DNA of 48,956 nt from Anaerolineae bacterium (GTDB taxonomy: Bacteria; Chloroflexota; Anaerolineae; Aggregatilineales; Phototrophicaceae), in the NCBI GenBank assembly GCA_016789005.1, contig JAEURA010000019.1, forward strand, positions 1 through 48,956, in the 5' to 3' direction. The translations under genes and the position numbers were made by a program. The notes below the pieces were generated by a model that was given only the letters and a program-made list of their open reading frames with translations, was not told the DNA's origin and made no database searches. Of the stretch, positions 41,895 to 48,956 are shown piece after piece; within the stretch, counting starts at the first letter, position 1, and each line of letters opens with the position of its first letter.

Positions 41895-42350
41895 CTAGGC
41901 TTGCTGCGCGCTCTGTCCCAGGCAGCGCATAATTTCGCCCAGGAAAGTGGTAATTCGAAATGGCTTGGAGATATATCCGTCGAAACCGCCGGCAAGGATG
42001 CGCTCTTTGTCTCCCACCATCGCATGCGCCGTCAGGGCGATGACCGGCGTCTTCTGAAAAGTCGGGTCGGCGCGCAGTGTGGCAATCAGCGCCCAACCAT
42101 CCATCACCGGCATGGACAGATCGAGGAGGATTAGCGTTGGGTGCACCCGTCGGATCAGCTCCAGACCCAGCTCCCCGTTGACCGCGGTGTGAACCACCGC
42201 GCCGTTGAAGCTCAGCACCTTGGTGACGAGAGTCAGGTTATCCATCTCATCATCGATAGCAGCGACCACCCAGGATGGAATCTCCGCTACCTTGAGCGCA
42301 TTGGTGCGCGGGCTGTGCGAGGACTGCGAATCGGGGGTGATCGTCGTCAT
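41895..42350 (-). CDS. Stand-alone receiver-domain protein
   Basis: The product is 151 aa. A ~28-residue extension precedes a receiver domain: AIDDEMDN, Asp77 in LILLDLSMPVMDGW, TAHAMVG and YISKPFRI. The start overlaps the kinase stop (ATGA). The extension contains no recognisable motif. Confidence 0.92.
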   Translation of the reverse strand: MTTITPDSQSSHSPRTNALKVAEIPSWVVAAIDDEMDNLTLVTKVLSFNGAVVHTAVNGELGLELIRRVHPTLILLDLSMPVMDGWALIATLRADPTFQKTPVIALTAHAMVGDKERILAGGFDGYISKPFRITTFLGEIMRCLGQSAQQA

Positions 42351-44218
42351 GAGTTCGTTTTCGCGGACGCTGCCGCTGCCAGAGGTTCAGGAGACTCTGC
42401 AAGTTTAGCGATTGGCAGCGTGACTGTGAAGGTGCTTCCCACGCCCAGTTCACTGCGTACCGTGATCGTCCCTCCCATCGTCTGGACGATTCGGCGGGCA
42501 ATCGCCAGTCCCAGCCCCGTCCCGCCGTATTTTCGACTGGACGTTCCGTCGAGCTGGCGGAATTCCTCAAAGATGGTCTCATGGGCGTGCAGTGGGACGC
42601 CGATACCAGTATCGCTGACGGCGATCTGCCAGCCTTCGGCGTCATTCCGTCTGGCGGCGAGCGTGATCAACCCCTGTGATGTGAACTTGATGGCATTAGA
42701 AAGCAGGTTGGTGACGACCTGAGCCAAGCGTATGGCGTCTTCCGTCACGGTCTCCGGCAGGTCCGCAGCGATATCCAGTTTGAAGTCGAGCGTCTTGGAT
42801 TCCGCCAGGACGCGGTTTTTCTCATAGAGGTCGTGAAACCAGGGACGCAGCGCGAAGGGCGCGCGAATCAGATTCATGCGACCTGCTTCGATCTTGGCGA
42901 TGTCGAGCACGTCGTTGATCAAGCCGAGAAGCTGCTCAGAGTTCGCCAGCACGCGTTCCTGATAGCGCGTCTGCTCTTCATTGAGCGCGCCCGTCATGCC
43001 AGCAAGCTGAATCTCGGTATAGCCGATGATGGCGTTGAGGGGGGTGCGCAGCTCGTGCGACATGTTGGCGAGGAACTGGTTCTTGAGCTGTGTCGCTGCC
43101 TCGGCGATTTCTCGCGCCTCGGCAAGTTCGGCATTAGCGCGCACGAGGGCTTCATTCTGAGCCTGAAGCTCGCGCTCGATGCGCTTGCGCTCGGTGATGT
43201 TGCGCATCAGGACGACCCGACCGATCGGCTCACCGCGCCCATCACGCAGCGGCGAGATGCGGATTTCATAGCTGATCCCTGGTTCGCCAGGGCGGTCAAG
43301 CGTCACTTCTTCCTGATACGTGGCGTTCGCGCGGTAACGTTCGGCAAGTTCCGGGCGCTGCCGGAGCATTGGAGCGACTTCGGTGATGGGCTTGCCCACC
43401 AGGGTTGACAGATTTGCCTGCAAGAGGCTGCTGCCCGCCGGATTGAGATCGACCAGACGCCCCTCCTGATCCAGGACGAACATCGCATCAGGCAGGCTGT
43501 CGATGACGACGTTGCGCGCAATCGGCGCAATATCCAGCAAGTGGAAACGAAGCATGCCCCAGGTCAGCGCGCCGCCGGTGATGGCAAAGGCAAACTGTGT
43601 CAGGTCGATGTTCAGCGAGCCGAAGAGCGTGATGGCATTCGCCGTGAGGGGCGCAGCGAGACTGACGATCAGCGCGACCAGCTGTCGCTGATAGGTGGAT
43701 GGAGCCTTGATGAACTGCCGCAGCAGCATCCACGCTCCGCCCAGCAGCAGAACATACGCGTAGAAGGCGTTCACCCAGAACCATATGCCGGTCACCGTCG
43801 TCGTCGCGGCGATACCTGATTCGTTGGTTCGGATGATTTGCTCCCACATCAAATGATGGTAGTCGTTGGTCCAGATGATGACAGTGGTGAGGAGCGGTAT
43901 CACCAGCAGCATGGCAAGGGTCTTGGTCCTCAGGAGCGCATCTCTGCCCGTGTAGGCGGCGGAGAAAGCGAATGAGGCGACCGGCACAAGGACGACCCCG
44001 ACAAACTTCAGGCGATAGGCGGCAAGCCAAAAGGTCGTGTCGACGCTGGAGACTTCCAACAGGTAGAGGACAGTCCAGTACAGCACGCCGACCATGAGCG
44101 CCGTCATCGCCACCGACGCCGACCATGAGCGCTGGCGCTGTCCCCAGATGCGCACCGCCAGCAGGAGCGTCAAGATCGCCGTTGCTCCGAGAAGCACAAC
44201 CACCAGAGGTTGATTCAT
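42347..44218 (-). CDS. Sensor histidine kinase with 7-TM N-terminal domain and PAS domain
   Basis: The product is 623 aa. Seven or eight hydrophobic segments in the first ~230 residues form the histidine-kinase 7TM domain type, with DYHHLMWEQI as in other family members. A PAS domain (about 240-355) has VIDSLPDAMFVLDQEGRLVD. A HisKA domain follows with MSHELRTPLNAIIGYTEIQL (His near 388). The ATPase domain has NLLSNAIKFTSQG, DTGIGVPL and [13 protein letters not shown]. It presumably senses a small hydrophobic ligand and phosphorylates the two downstream free receivers. Confidence 0.93.
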   Translation of the reverse strand: MNQPLVVVLLGATAILTLLLAVRIWGQRQRSWSASVAMTALMVGVLYWTVLYLLEVSSVDTTFWLAAYRLKFVGVVLVPVASFAFSAAYTGRDALLRTKTLAMLLVIPLLTTVIIWTNDYHHLMWEQIIRTNESGIAATTTVTGIWFWVNAFYAYVLLLGGAWMLLRQFIKAPSTYQRQLVALIVSLAAPLTANAITLFGSLNIDLTQFAFAITGGALTWGMLRFHLLDIAPIARNVVIDSLPDAMFVLDQEGRLVDLNPAGSSLLQANLSTLVGKPITEVAPMLRQRPELAERYRANATYQEEVTLDRPGEPGISYEIRISPLRDGRGEPIGRVVLMRNITERKRIERELQAQNEALVRANAELAEAREIAEAATQLKNQFLANMSHELRTPLNAIIGYTEIQLAGMTGALNEEQTRYQERVLANSEQLLGLINDVLDIAKIEAGRMNLIRAPFALRPWFHDLYEKNRVLAESKTLDFKLDIAADLPETVTEDAIRLAQVVTNLLSNAIKFTSQGLITLAARRNDAEGWQIAVSDTGIGVPLHAHETIFEEFRQLDGTSSRKYGGTGLGLAIARRIVQTMGGTITVRSELGVGSTFTVTLPIAKLAESPEPLAAAASAKTNS

Positions 44219-44267
44219 TGGGCGGGACCTCTTGCCCCGAGTTCATAAGGCACGGCTCTGGATCTGA

Positions 44268-44399
44268 GAGACTGTTTGCAAACTACTCACCTCACCCCGT
44301 TTCGCTGCGCTCAACCGCCCCTCTCCAATTGGAGAGGGGCAGGAAACCGTCAGGTTTCCGGGGTGAGGTTGTGTGAAAACCGGCTTTTCAAACAGCCTC
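44268..44399. mobile_element. 132-bp MITE-like element with nested hairpins
   Basis: The ends GAGACTGTTTG (44268-44278) and the complement of GAGGCTGTTTG (44389-44399) match at 10 of 11 positions. TGA flanks both sides (44265-44267 and 44400-44402), a possible 3-bp duplication. Inside, ACCTCACCCCG (44289-44299) pairs with 44359-44369 and encloses two hairpins: a perfect 24-bp palindrome (44317-44340) and GGAAACC-GTCA-GGTTTCC (44342-44359). It lies in the 273-bp gap between the 7TM kinase and ribokinase genes and has no coding capacity. The TNA duplication and ends recall IS5-type elements (inference). Confidence 0.62.
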
Positions 44400-44442
44400 T
44401 GAGCGCGCAGGTTTCGAGGAGCGCGGAGACGTAGCGCTCAGA
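44398..44442. terminator. Inverted repeat upstream of the ribokinase gene end
   Basis: TCTGAGCGC (44398-44406) and GCGCTCAGA (44434-44442) form a 9-bp stem with a 27-nt loop, just past the ribokinase gene on its own strand. It could end that transcript, but there is no T-run, and the left arm overlaps the MITE end. Confidence 0.35.
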
Positions 44443-44491
44443 CCCCTCTAGTCTAAATAACTATTTTAATACTGTCAAACGTACGGTTGGG

Positions 44492-45433
44492 TTATCCTGT
44501 CGGCGTCAGCAGGTCCAACACTTCGGCGCGCGTCGGAAATGACGACTGCGTTCCCGGTTTCAGGACGGACTGCGCCGCGATGGCGCAGGCGTTTCCTGCC
44601 GCCGCCGCCGGGCTGAAACCCGCCGCGAGCAGGTAGGCAAAACTGCCGACGAACGAGTCGCCCGCGCCGGTGGTGTCTATCGCTTTGACCGGTTCCACCG
44701 CCACGTGCGTCACCGATCCGCCTGCCAGGACCAGCAGCGCGCCGCGCTCGCCCAGGGTGATGATGACATTCCTTGGACCGCTGGATTGCAATGCCTGGGC
44801 AGCGGTGATCGCCTGATCGCGTGTGCGGACTGCGCCGCCGGTCAGCATTTCCGCTTCGATCTCATTAGGGATCAGCCAGTCGGTCAGCGCCAGTAGTTCC
44901 TCCGGGAGCGCCGCTGCCGGGGCGGGGTTCAGGAGGGTGATGACGCCGGCAGCGCGTGCGATGCGAAACGCCGTCAGGGTCGCGTCAATCGGCGTTTCCA
45001 GCTGGCACATGACGGCATTCGCATCCTTGAAGACGGGAGCGCTGCGCTGGACATCGTCCGCCGAGAGCGTCTCATTTGCGCCGCCGACGATGACGATGTT
45101 GTTCTGCCCGGTCTCGGTGTTGACGACGATCAGGGCGACTCCCGATGCATTCGCTTCGTCGAACAGGACTGCGTCCGTGCTGACTCCGACACTGCGATAG
45201 TTGGCAAGCGTCATGTCGCCGTAGATGTCGCGTCCCAACTTGGTGATGACCGTGACTTCGGCGCCAAGCTTCGCCGCCATCACCGCCTGGTTCGCCCCTT
45301 TGCCGCCAAAGCCCATCGCAAAGCGGGAGCCGTGCAGCGTCTCCCCAGGCGCAGGCAGATGGGGGGCGTAGGCGACCAGGTCGATGTTGGAACTGCCAAC
45401 CATCACCAGCTTCGGTCTCGTTCTTTCTGCCAT
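44492..45433 (-). CDS. rbsK: Ribokinase (PfkB family)
   Basis: The product is 313 aa. PfkB motifs: N-terminal GGKGANQAVMAAKLGAEV, and the C-terminal anion hole DTTGAGDSFVGSFAYL with catalytic Asp. The opening MVGSSNIDLVAYAPHLPAPG and TLNPAPA-like LLNPAPAAALP are typical of ribokinase, which makes ribose 5-phosphate from ribose and ATP. AAGGA stands about 8 nt before ATG. It lies 63 bp downstream of the isomerase gene on the same strand. Confidence 0.9.
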   Translation of the reverse strand: MAERTRPKLVMVGSSNIDLVAYAPHLPAPGETLHGSRFAMGFGGKGANQAVMAAKLGAEVTVITKLGRDIYGDMTLANYRSVGVSTDAVLFDEANASGVALIVVNTETGQNNIVIVGGANETLSADDVQRSAPVFKDANAVMCQLETPIDATLTAFRIARAAGVITLLNPAPAAALPEELLALTDWLIPNEIEAEMLTGGAVRTRDQAITAAQALQSSGPRNVIITLGERGALLVLAGGSVTHVAVEPVKAIDTTGAGDSFVGSFAYLLAAGFSPAAAAGNACAIAAQSVLKPGTQSSFPTRAEVLDLLTPTG

Positions 45434-45496
45434 AATCCATATCCTTCAGGAGAGCAGGAGGCGTCGGCAGCGACGCCCCCTGTGCTGCGCATACTG

Positions 45497-47149
45497 TTAC
45501 AGCTTGACCGTGCCGCAGACCGACGTTTCGATGCCCATCGCCAGGAACATCGCCGCTTTCGCCGCCAGTGCCTTGTCGGCGTCGTCAGACGACGGCGCGT
45601 AAGCGACCTGGATATGATTGGCTTTGTGGCGCGCCATCATCTGGTCGCGGCTGACGCCGTGCAGCACAGCGTGCATGATGGGCCACTGCGGTGTGGTCAG
45701 GTTCCAGCGGCGCTCGGTCTCCGCCTTCGGCAGTTCGACGACTGTCGCGCGTCCCAGGTCGGCATGCAGTTTGCCGCCCATGACGAACACACGGCTCCAG
45801 ACGATCTCCCCTGGCTTGCTGATGCCGCGCAGCGTGCCGCCGCCGGAGGGGAAGTACATAGGAGGCTGCCGGTCGCTGAACGCCCCCGCATAGCCATCGA
45901 TGAAATGCGAAGCCGGAGCCGCCCCGGAGATCAAAAAGACCCAGACATAGTCATCCACGCCCTCACCGCGATAGTGTTCGCCCCAGCGCAGATCGTGCAG
46001 GGTGTTTGCCGGGTCGAAGCCCATCGCCGTCCAGACGCGGTTGGTGATCAATCCGTCCAGCCCGGCACACTCATCGACCTCGTTGAAGTGGGGCAGTGCC
46101 TGACCGGCGTACAGCTCAGCGCCGGTCGCAGGGTCGAAGACCGGCGGGCGCTCGACGTTGTTGAGCAGCCCTTCGACGAGGTCGCTCGCCGGAGCCATAT
46201 CCTTGAGTCCCTGCTGATACTGAATGCCGACGGCGTCGCAGCCGAATTCGCGGGCGATGCGCACGGCGGCGACGTACATCTTAAGCTGATCGCGAATCTG
46301 GCTGTCGGTCAGTTCGGTCGCCGCAGCCGACCCGGTGTTGAAGGTCAACCCGCGCTCGTCAAGCCAGCATCTGGCGGCATCCGCCTCGGCATCGCTCACC
46401 AGACGCATGGCGGCGACCAGCGCCGACTGGCTCAGCCGCTCCTTGTAGACGCCCGCCGGGTTGAGCAGTTCATCGTCGATGATGGCGTTGTACATGCCCA
46501 TGCAGCCTTCGTCGAAGACGCCCATGATGGCTTTGTCGTGGGCGAGCTGAGCCGCCAGTGCTTCGCCGAGGGCGCGTTCAGCAGTTGGCAGATCGCTCGC
46601 GCTGATTCGGCGCACGTGCGAAGTGTCATGATCGATCTTCCCTTCGCGGAGCCACTGCCGTATCGCCTGCTTGAATGCCTCATCCGTGAATTCCTCGCTC
46701 CAGAGGGTGCTGTAGGGGATGCCGGCTTTGGTCAGCGAGCCGTTCAGATTGAGCATGCCGACCAGCCCTGGCCACTGACCGCTCCAGTTGGCGACCGTCA
46801 GGATCGGTCCTCGATGGGCGCGCAGACCCGCCAGCACGTGATGGCTGTACTGCCAGACGGCTTCGGCGACGATCAGGCGGGCATCGGGGTCGATGCCGGC
46901 GAAGACATCCATACCCATGCGCTGGTTGTAGATGAAACCGTGTTCCAGGGCGGGATCATAGGCATGACCGCGCCTGACGGTGATGCCTTCGGCGGCGAAG
47001 GCTGCCACGACTTTGGCTTCCATCTCCGCCTGAGCAGCCCAACAGACTTTGTTGGCGGAAAGGCGCAGGTCGCCACTGGCGATCAGAATCGCTTCATTTG
47101 CCCCAACCGGAGCAGGGTGGGATAGGGTAGGAAGTACATAGGCACACAT
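45497..47149 (-). CDS. L-fucose/L-arabinose isomerase-family sugar isomerase
   Basis: The product is 550 aa, comparable with L-fucose isomerase (~590 aa). AAGGAAACAG precedes the ATG. Family-like features are MGVFDEGCMGMYNAIIDDEL, YKERLSQSALVAAMRLV, and a late PPMYFPSGGGTLRGISKPGE region. The enzymes interconvert aldoses and ketoses using Mn2+. The substrate is unclear; the ribokinase gene downstream suggests the ketose or pentose is then phosphorylated. No sugar transporter adjoins. The overall family call is firmer than the specificity. Confidence 0.72.
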   Translation of the reverse strand: MCAYVLPTLSHPAPVGANEAILIASGDLRLSANKVCWAAQAEMEAKVVAAFAAEGITVRRGHAYDPALEHGFIYNQRMGMDVFAGIDPDARLIVAEAVWQYSHHVLAGLRAHRGPILTVANWSGQWPGLVGMLNLNGSLTKAGIPYSTLWSEEFTDEAFKQAIRQWLREGKIDHDTSHVRRISASDLPTAERALGEALAAQLAHDKAIMGVFDEGCMGMYNAIIDDELLNPAGVYKERLSQSALVAAMRLVSDAEADAARCWLDERGLTFNTGSAAATELTDSQIRDQLKMYVAAVRIAREFGCDAVGIQYQQGLKDMAPASDLVEGLLNNVERPPVFDPATGAELYAGQALPHFNEVDECAGLDGLITNRVWTAMGFDPANTLHDLRWGEHYRGEGVDDYVWVFLISGAAPASHFIDGYAGAFSDRQPPMYFPSGGGTLRGISKPGEIVWSRVFVMGGKLHADLGRATVVELPKAETERRWNLTTPQWPIMHAVLHGVSRDQMMARHKANHIQVAYAPSSDDADKALAAKAAMFLAMGIETSVCGTVKL

Positions 47150-47354
47150 CGCTGTTTCCTTAATCAGGCAAGTCTACGAAACAAATCGCCCAGGAGTCTA
47201 CCGCGTTTCGCAGCCCTGCGCGATTCCTGTCTATGGGAGTTCGGCGGCTCAATAATGAAAAAGTCAAATAGGCGCTAACGAAACGGGAGACTACCAACTG
47301 CCGGCGTTTTTTCGTATCGTGATGGCAGATCGTACAGCTTGCAGGGAGACGGAC

Positions 47355-48563
47355 ATGCCAACGCTGAAAGATTACCGCCAGTTCGAGGGGCTTCACTGGG
47401 CGACCGGCTACATCACCAATGCGCTGGCATATCAAGGCATCACCGCGCCGCACACCGGCAAGCCCTACAGCGAAGCGATGATCATGGGGATCAACGGCGG
47501 AATCTGCGCCGGTTACTTCTCGTTTCACTACGAAGGCTATGATCCCCAGGTGGAACTTCTCACCTACTATCCTTTCAACGAAAACCTGAAAGCCGTCTAT
47601 GACCGGCTGAATATCCCGACCGACATACGCCAGACGGACAACCCAACCAAGGCGACCGCCAACATCGTCAGCGCTCTGGCGCGGGGCGTTCCGGCGCTGG
47701 TCTGGGCAGACATGTTCACGCTGAGCTACACGGTGGATCGCCCCTATGCCGATGCTCAGATGGTCACGCCGGTGCTGGTATTCAGCCATGAAGGCGGGCG
47801 GGTGCTGATCGCCGATCGGGCACGCGCCCCGCTGGAAGTGACGGCGGCGAATCTACTGGCGGCACAGCAGGTCGTCAAGAAAGCCAAACACCGCGTGATG
47901 ACGCTGGGAGCGCCCGATGCAGCGCGCTTGCCAGAAGCGGTCACGGCGGGCATCCGCGCGACCCTCGCCATTATGACCGAAGCGCCGCACTTTGCGCCGC
48001 AAGCGGCATCCAGTTTCGGCTTCGCCGGGCTTCAGCGCTGGGCGGACGAACTGGTCGATGTGCGCACCAAACACGGATGGGCGCGGCGTTTTCCGCGTGG
48101 GACGGCGCTGTATAACGTCCTGAAATCTTCGTACCGCTCGCTCGAACTCTATTTCACGGGCGGGAGCGGCGCGCGACACACCTTTGCGGCATTCCTCGAC
48201 GAAGCGGCAGACGTGCTGAACCGCCCGGCGCTGCGTGCCGCCGCCGAGTTGTACCGCGTCACCGCCTCGCAGTGGCGTCAGCTTGCTGACGCTCATCTGC
48301 CCGGCGATGTGCCGCTGCTCGCCGAAACGCGCGCCCTGATGCGCCGCGAATATGATCTTTTCATCGAACAGGGCAGCGCATCCAGCGATGAACGACGTGC
48401 CATCGCGGTGCAGCTGGCACAGGTGCGCGCACAGGCGGCGGCGGGCTTTCCTCTGGATGATGCCGCTGCCTGTGCGCTCCGTGAGAACCTTCGGGATCGA
48501 ATCCTGGCGCTGCGCGCGGCGGAGATGCACGCTCTGGAGGCGCTGCGCAGCGCCATCGCCTGA
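47355..48563 (+). CDS. BtrH-like protein (BtrH N-terminal domain plus DUF4872-type region)
   Basis: The product is 402 aa from ATG 47355, 5 nt after GGGAGA; the open frame begins at 47319. The first ~190 residues match the butirosin BtrH N-terminal domain: NALAYQGITAPHTGKPYSEA, GINGGICAGYFSFHYEGYDP, a following thioredoxin-like NENLKAVYDRLNIPTDI, and GVPALVWADMFTLSY. BtrH transfers an acyl chain from a carrier protein to an aminoglycoside. The C-terminal half resembles the DUF4872 region that accompanies it. No carrier protein or antibiotic gene cluster is nearby. An antibiotic role is not supported. Confidence 0.75.
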   Translation: MPTLKDYRQFEGLHWATGYITNALAYQGITAPHTGKPYSEAMIMGINGGICAGYFSFHYEGYDPQVELLTYYPFNENLKAVYDRLNIPTDIRQTDNPTKATANIVSALARGVPALVWADMFTLSYTVDRPYADAQMVTPVLVFSHEGGRVLIADRARAPLEVTAANLLAAQQVVKKAKHRVMTLGAPDAARLPEAVTAGIRATLAIMTEAPHFAPQAASSFGFAGLQRWADELVDVRTKHGWARRFPRGTALYNVLKSSYRSLELYFTGGSGARHTFAAFLDEAADVLNRPALRAAAELYRVTASQWRQLADAHLPGDVPLLAETRALMRREYDLFIEQGSASSDERRAIAVQLAQVRAQAAAGFPLDDAAACALRENLRDRILALRAAEMHALEALRSAIA

Positions 48564-48580
48564 AGTTTGTGCACTTTTGA

Positions 48581-48610
48581 TTGACAAGCCGCCGGCGGGT
48601 GCGTTATATA
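48581..48610 (+). promoter_or_regulatory. Strong sigma70-type promoter of the pullulanase-like gene
   Basis: TTGACA (48581-48586, consensus) stands 17 bp before TTATAT (48604-48609), or 18 bp before TATATA. The spacer holds the palindrome CCGCCGGCGG (48589-48598). Confidence 0.75.
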
Positions 48611-48614
48611 CACG

Positions 48615-48641
48615 TTCGGCGGTTCTTTAGATTCCGCCGAA
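48615..48641 (+). promoter_or_regulatory. Dyad at the start of the pullulanase-like transcript
   Basis: TTCGGCGG (48615-48622) and CCGCCGAA (48634-48641) form an 8-bp dyad with an 11-nt centre, at the expected transcription start. It may be an operator or a 5' mRNA hairpin upstream of the GAGGAG ribosome site. Confidence 0.45.
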
Positions 48642-48667
48642 AAACCGTGTTTGTTGAGGAGAACCTC

Positions 48668-48956
48668 ATGAAAAACCCCCTGCGGATAGCGCTTCTCGCG
48701 CTGTCTGTCCTGTCGTTTGCGCTGTTTGCCTCAGCGCAGGACGACGCGCCAACCCTGGTCGTGATTCCCGGCACGATCCAGAGTGTGCTTGGCTGCCCGG
48801 GCGATTGGCAGACGGAATGCGAGGCGACGGCGCTGAGCTACGACGCCAACGACGACCTGTGGTCGGCAACTTTTACGCTGCCGCCGGGCGACTACGAGTA
48901 CAAAGTTGCCCTGGACGGAACCTGGGATGTGAACTACGGACTTCATGCCGAACCTG
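48668..48956 (+). CDS. Secreted pullulanase-like or X25-domain glycosidase (3' partial)
   Basis: 96 residues are visible and the frame runs off the window. GAGGAG lies 6 nt before the ATG. The signal peptide MKNPLRIALLALSVLSFALF ends near ASAQ. The mature start, VVIPGTIQSVLGCPGDWQTE followed by YDANDDLWSATFTLPPGDYE and YKVALDGTWDVNYG, is the beta-sandwich X25-type domain of bacterial pullulanases and glycogen-debranching enzymes. The catalytic GH13 part would lie to the right and is not seen. It would work with the secreted GH13 enzyme at 26732. Confidence 0.8.
   Translation, partial: MKNPLRIALLALSVLSFALFASAQDDAPTLVVIPGTIQSVLGCPGDWQTECEATALSYDANDDLWSATFTLPPGDYEYKVALDGTWDVNYGLHAEP

Noticed and set aside
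45332..47125. Long plus-strand frame opposite the isomerase gene
   Set aside because: Shadow of the isomerase gene with no recognisable motif.
47355..48563. Aminoglycoside biosynthesis cluster
   Set aside because: Only the single BtrH-like gene is present.
1..48956. CRISPR array or tRNA/rRNA genes
   Set aside because: I saw no regularly spaced direct repeats, no cloverleaf with CCA-type ends and no rRNA-like sequence in the gaps, although no dedicated search could be run.

Overview
The window is GC-rich, densely packed bacterial chromosome. Family content suggests Chloroflexota, probably an Anaerolineae-like lineage. Pointers are a soluble-adenylyl-cyclase-type giant regulator, a GAF protein, secreted starch-degrading enzymes, a branched-chain amino-acid (Liv) importer, a six-gene Mrp antiporter operon and many small hairpin repeats. 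This placement is inference: there is no rRNA or marker gene. I saw no tRNA, rRNA, CRISPR array, prophage or replication origin.

Layout. 1-5.75 kb: the 3' part of a tandem-cyclase/AAA protein faces a MinD/ParA-type ATPase, which lies downstream of a divergent Argonaute (PIWI) protein whose catalytic residues look mostly lost. 5.8-9.55 kb: a secreted sugar-dehydrogenase-like beta-propeller protein and a membrane glycosyltransferase whose gene carries an in-frame hairpin repeat. 9.57-10.94 kb: a complete ISKra4-like insertion sequence with 26-bp inverted repeats, a 9-bp target duplication and a transposase read in two frames. 11-17.3 kb: a GAF protein, ribose pyranase RbsD, and on the other strand a heterodimeric ABC exporter followed by a D-Ala-D-Ala ligase-like ATP-grasp gene. 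17.5-25.3 kb: OsmC, the mrp operon (A and B fused, then C-D-E-F-G), a DedA/VTT membrane protein and an unknown protein. 25.4-32.1 kb: secreted cyclophilin, secreted GH13 glucosidase/amylase, a small SWIM-type zinc protein, TypA/BipA and an EamA transporter. 32.2-38.0 kb: a complete Liv-type ABC importer. 38.0-44.2 kb: two signalling modules on opposite strands, separated by ThuA-like and inositol-monophosphatase-like genes. 44.5-48.96 kb: ribokinase plus an L-fucose-isomerase-like gene, a BtrH-like protein, and the start of a secreted pullulanase-like gene cut by the window edge.

How the genes fit together. Several blocks read as working units. One is the Mrp Na+/H+ antiporter. Another is the Liv importer, with binding protein first and a large intercistronic palindrome after it. 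Others are the sugar isomerase/ribokinase pair and the sensor kinase with two free-standing receivers. RbsD (11.9 kb) and RbsK (44.5 kb) act in consecutive steps of ribose use but are 32 kb apart.

Most unusual items: (i) the Argonaute-ParA gene pair; (ii) a 112-bp MITE whose ends and 9-bp target duplication match the ISKra4-like element, implying it was mobilised by that type of transposase; (iii) a family of hairpins whose arms vary but always stay complementary, one copy lying inside a reading frame; (iv) a second 132-bp MITE-like element folded as nested hairpins.
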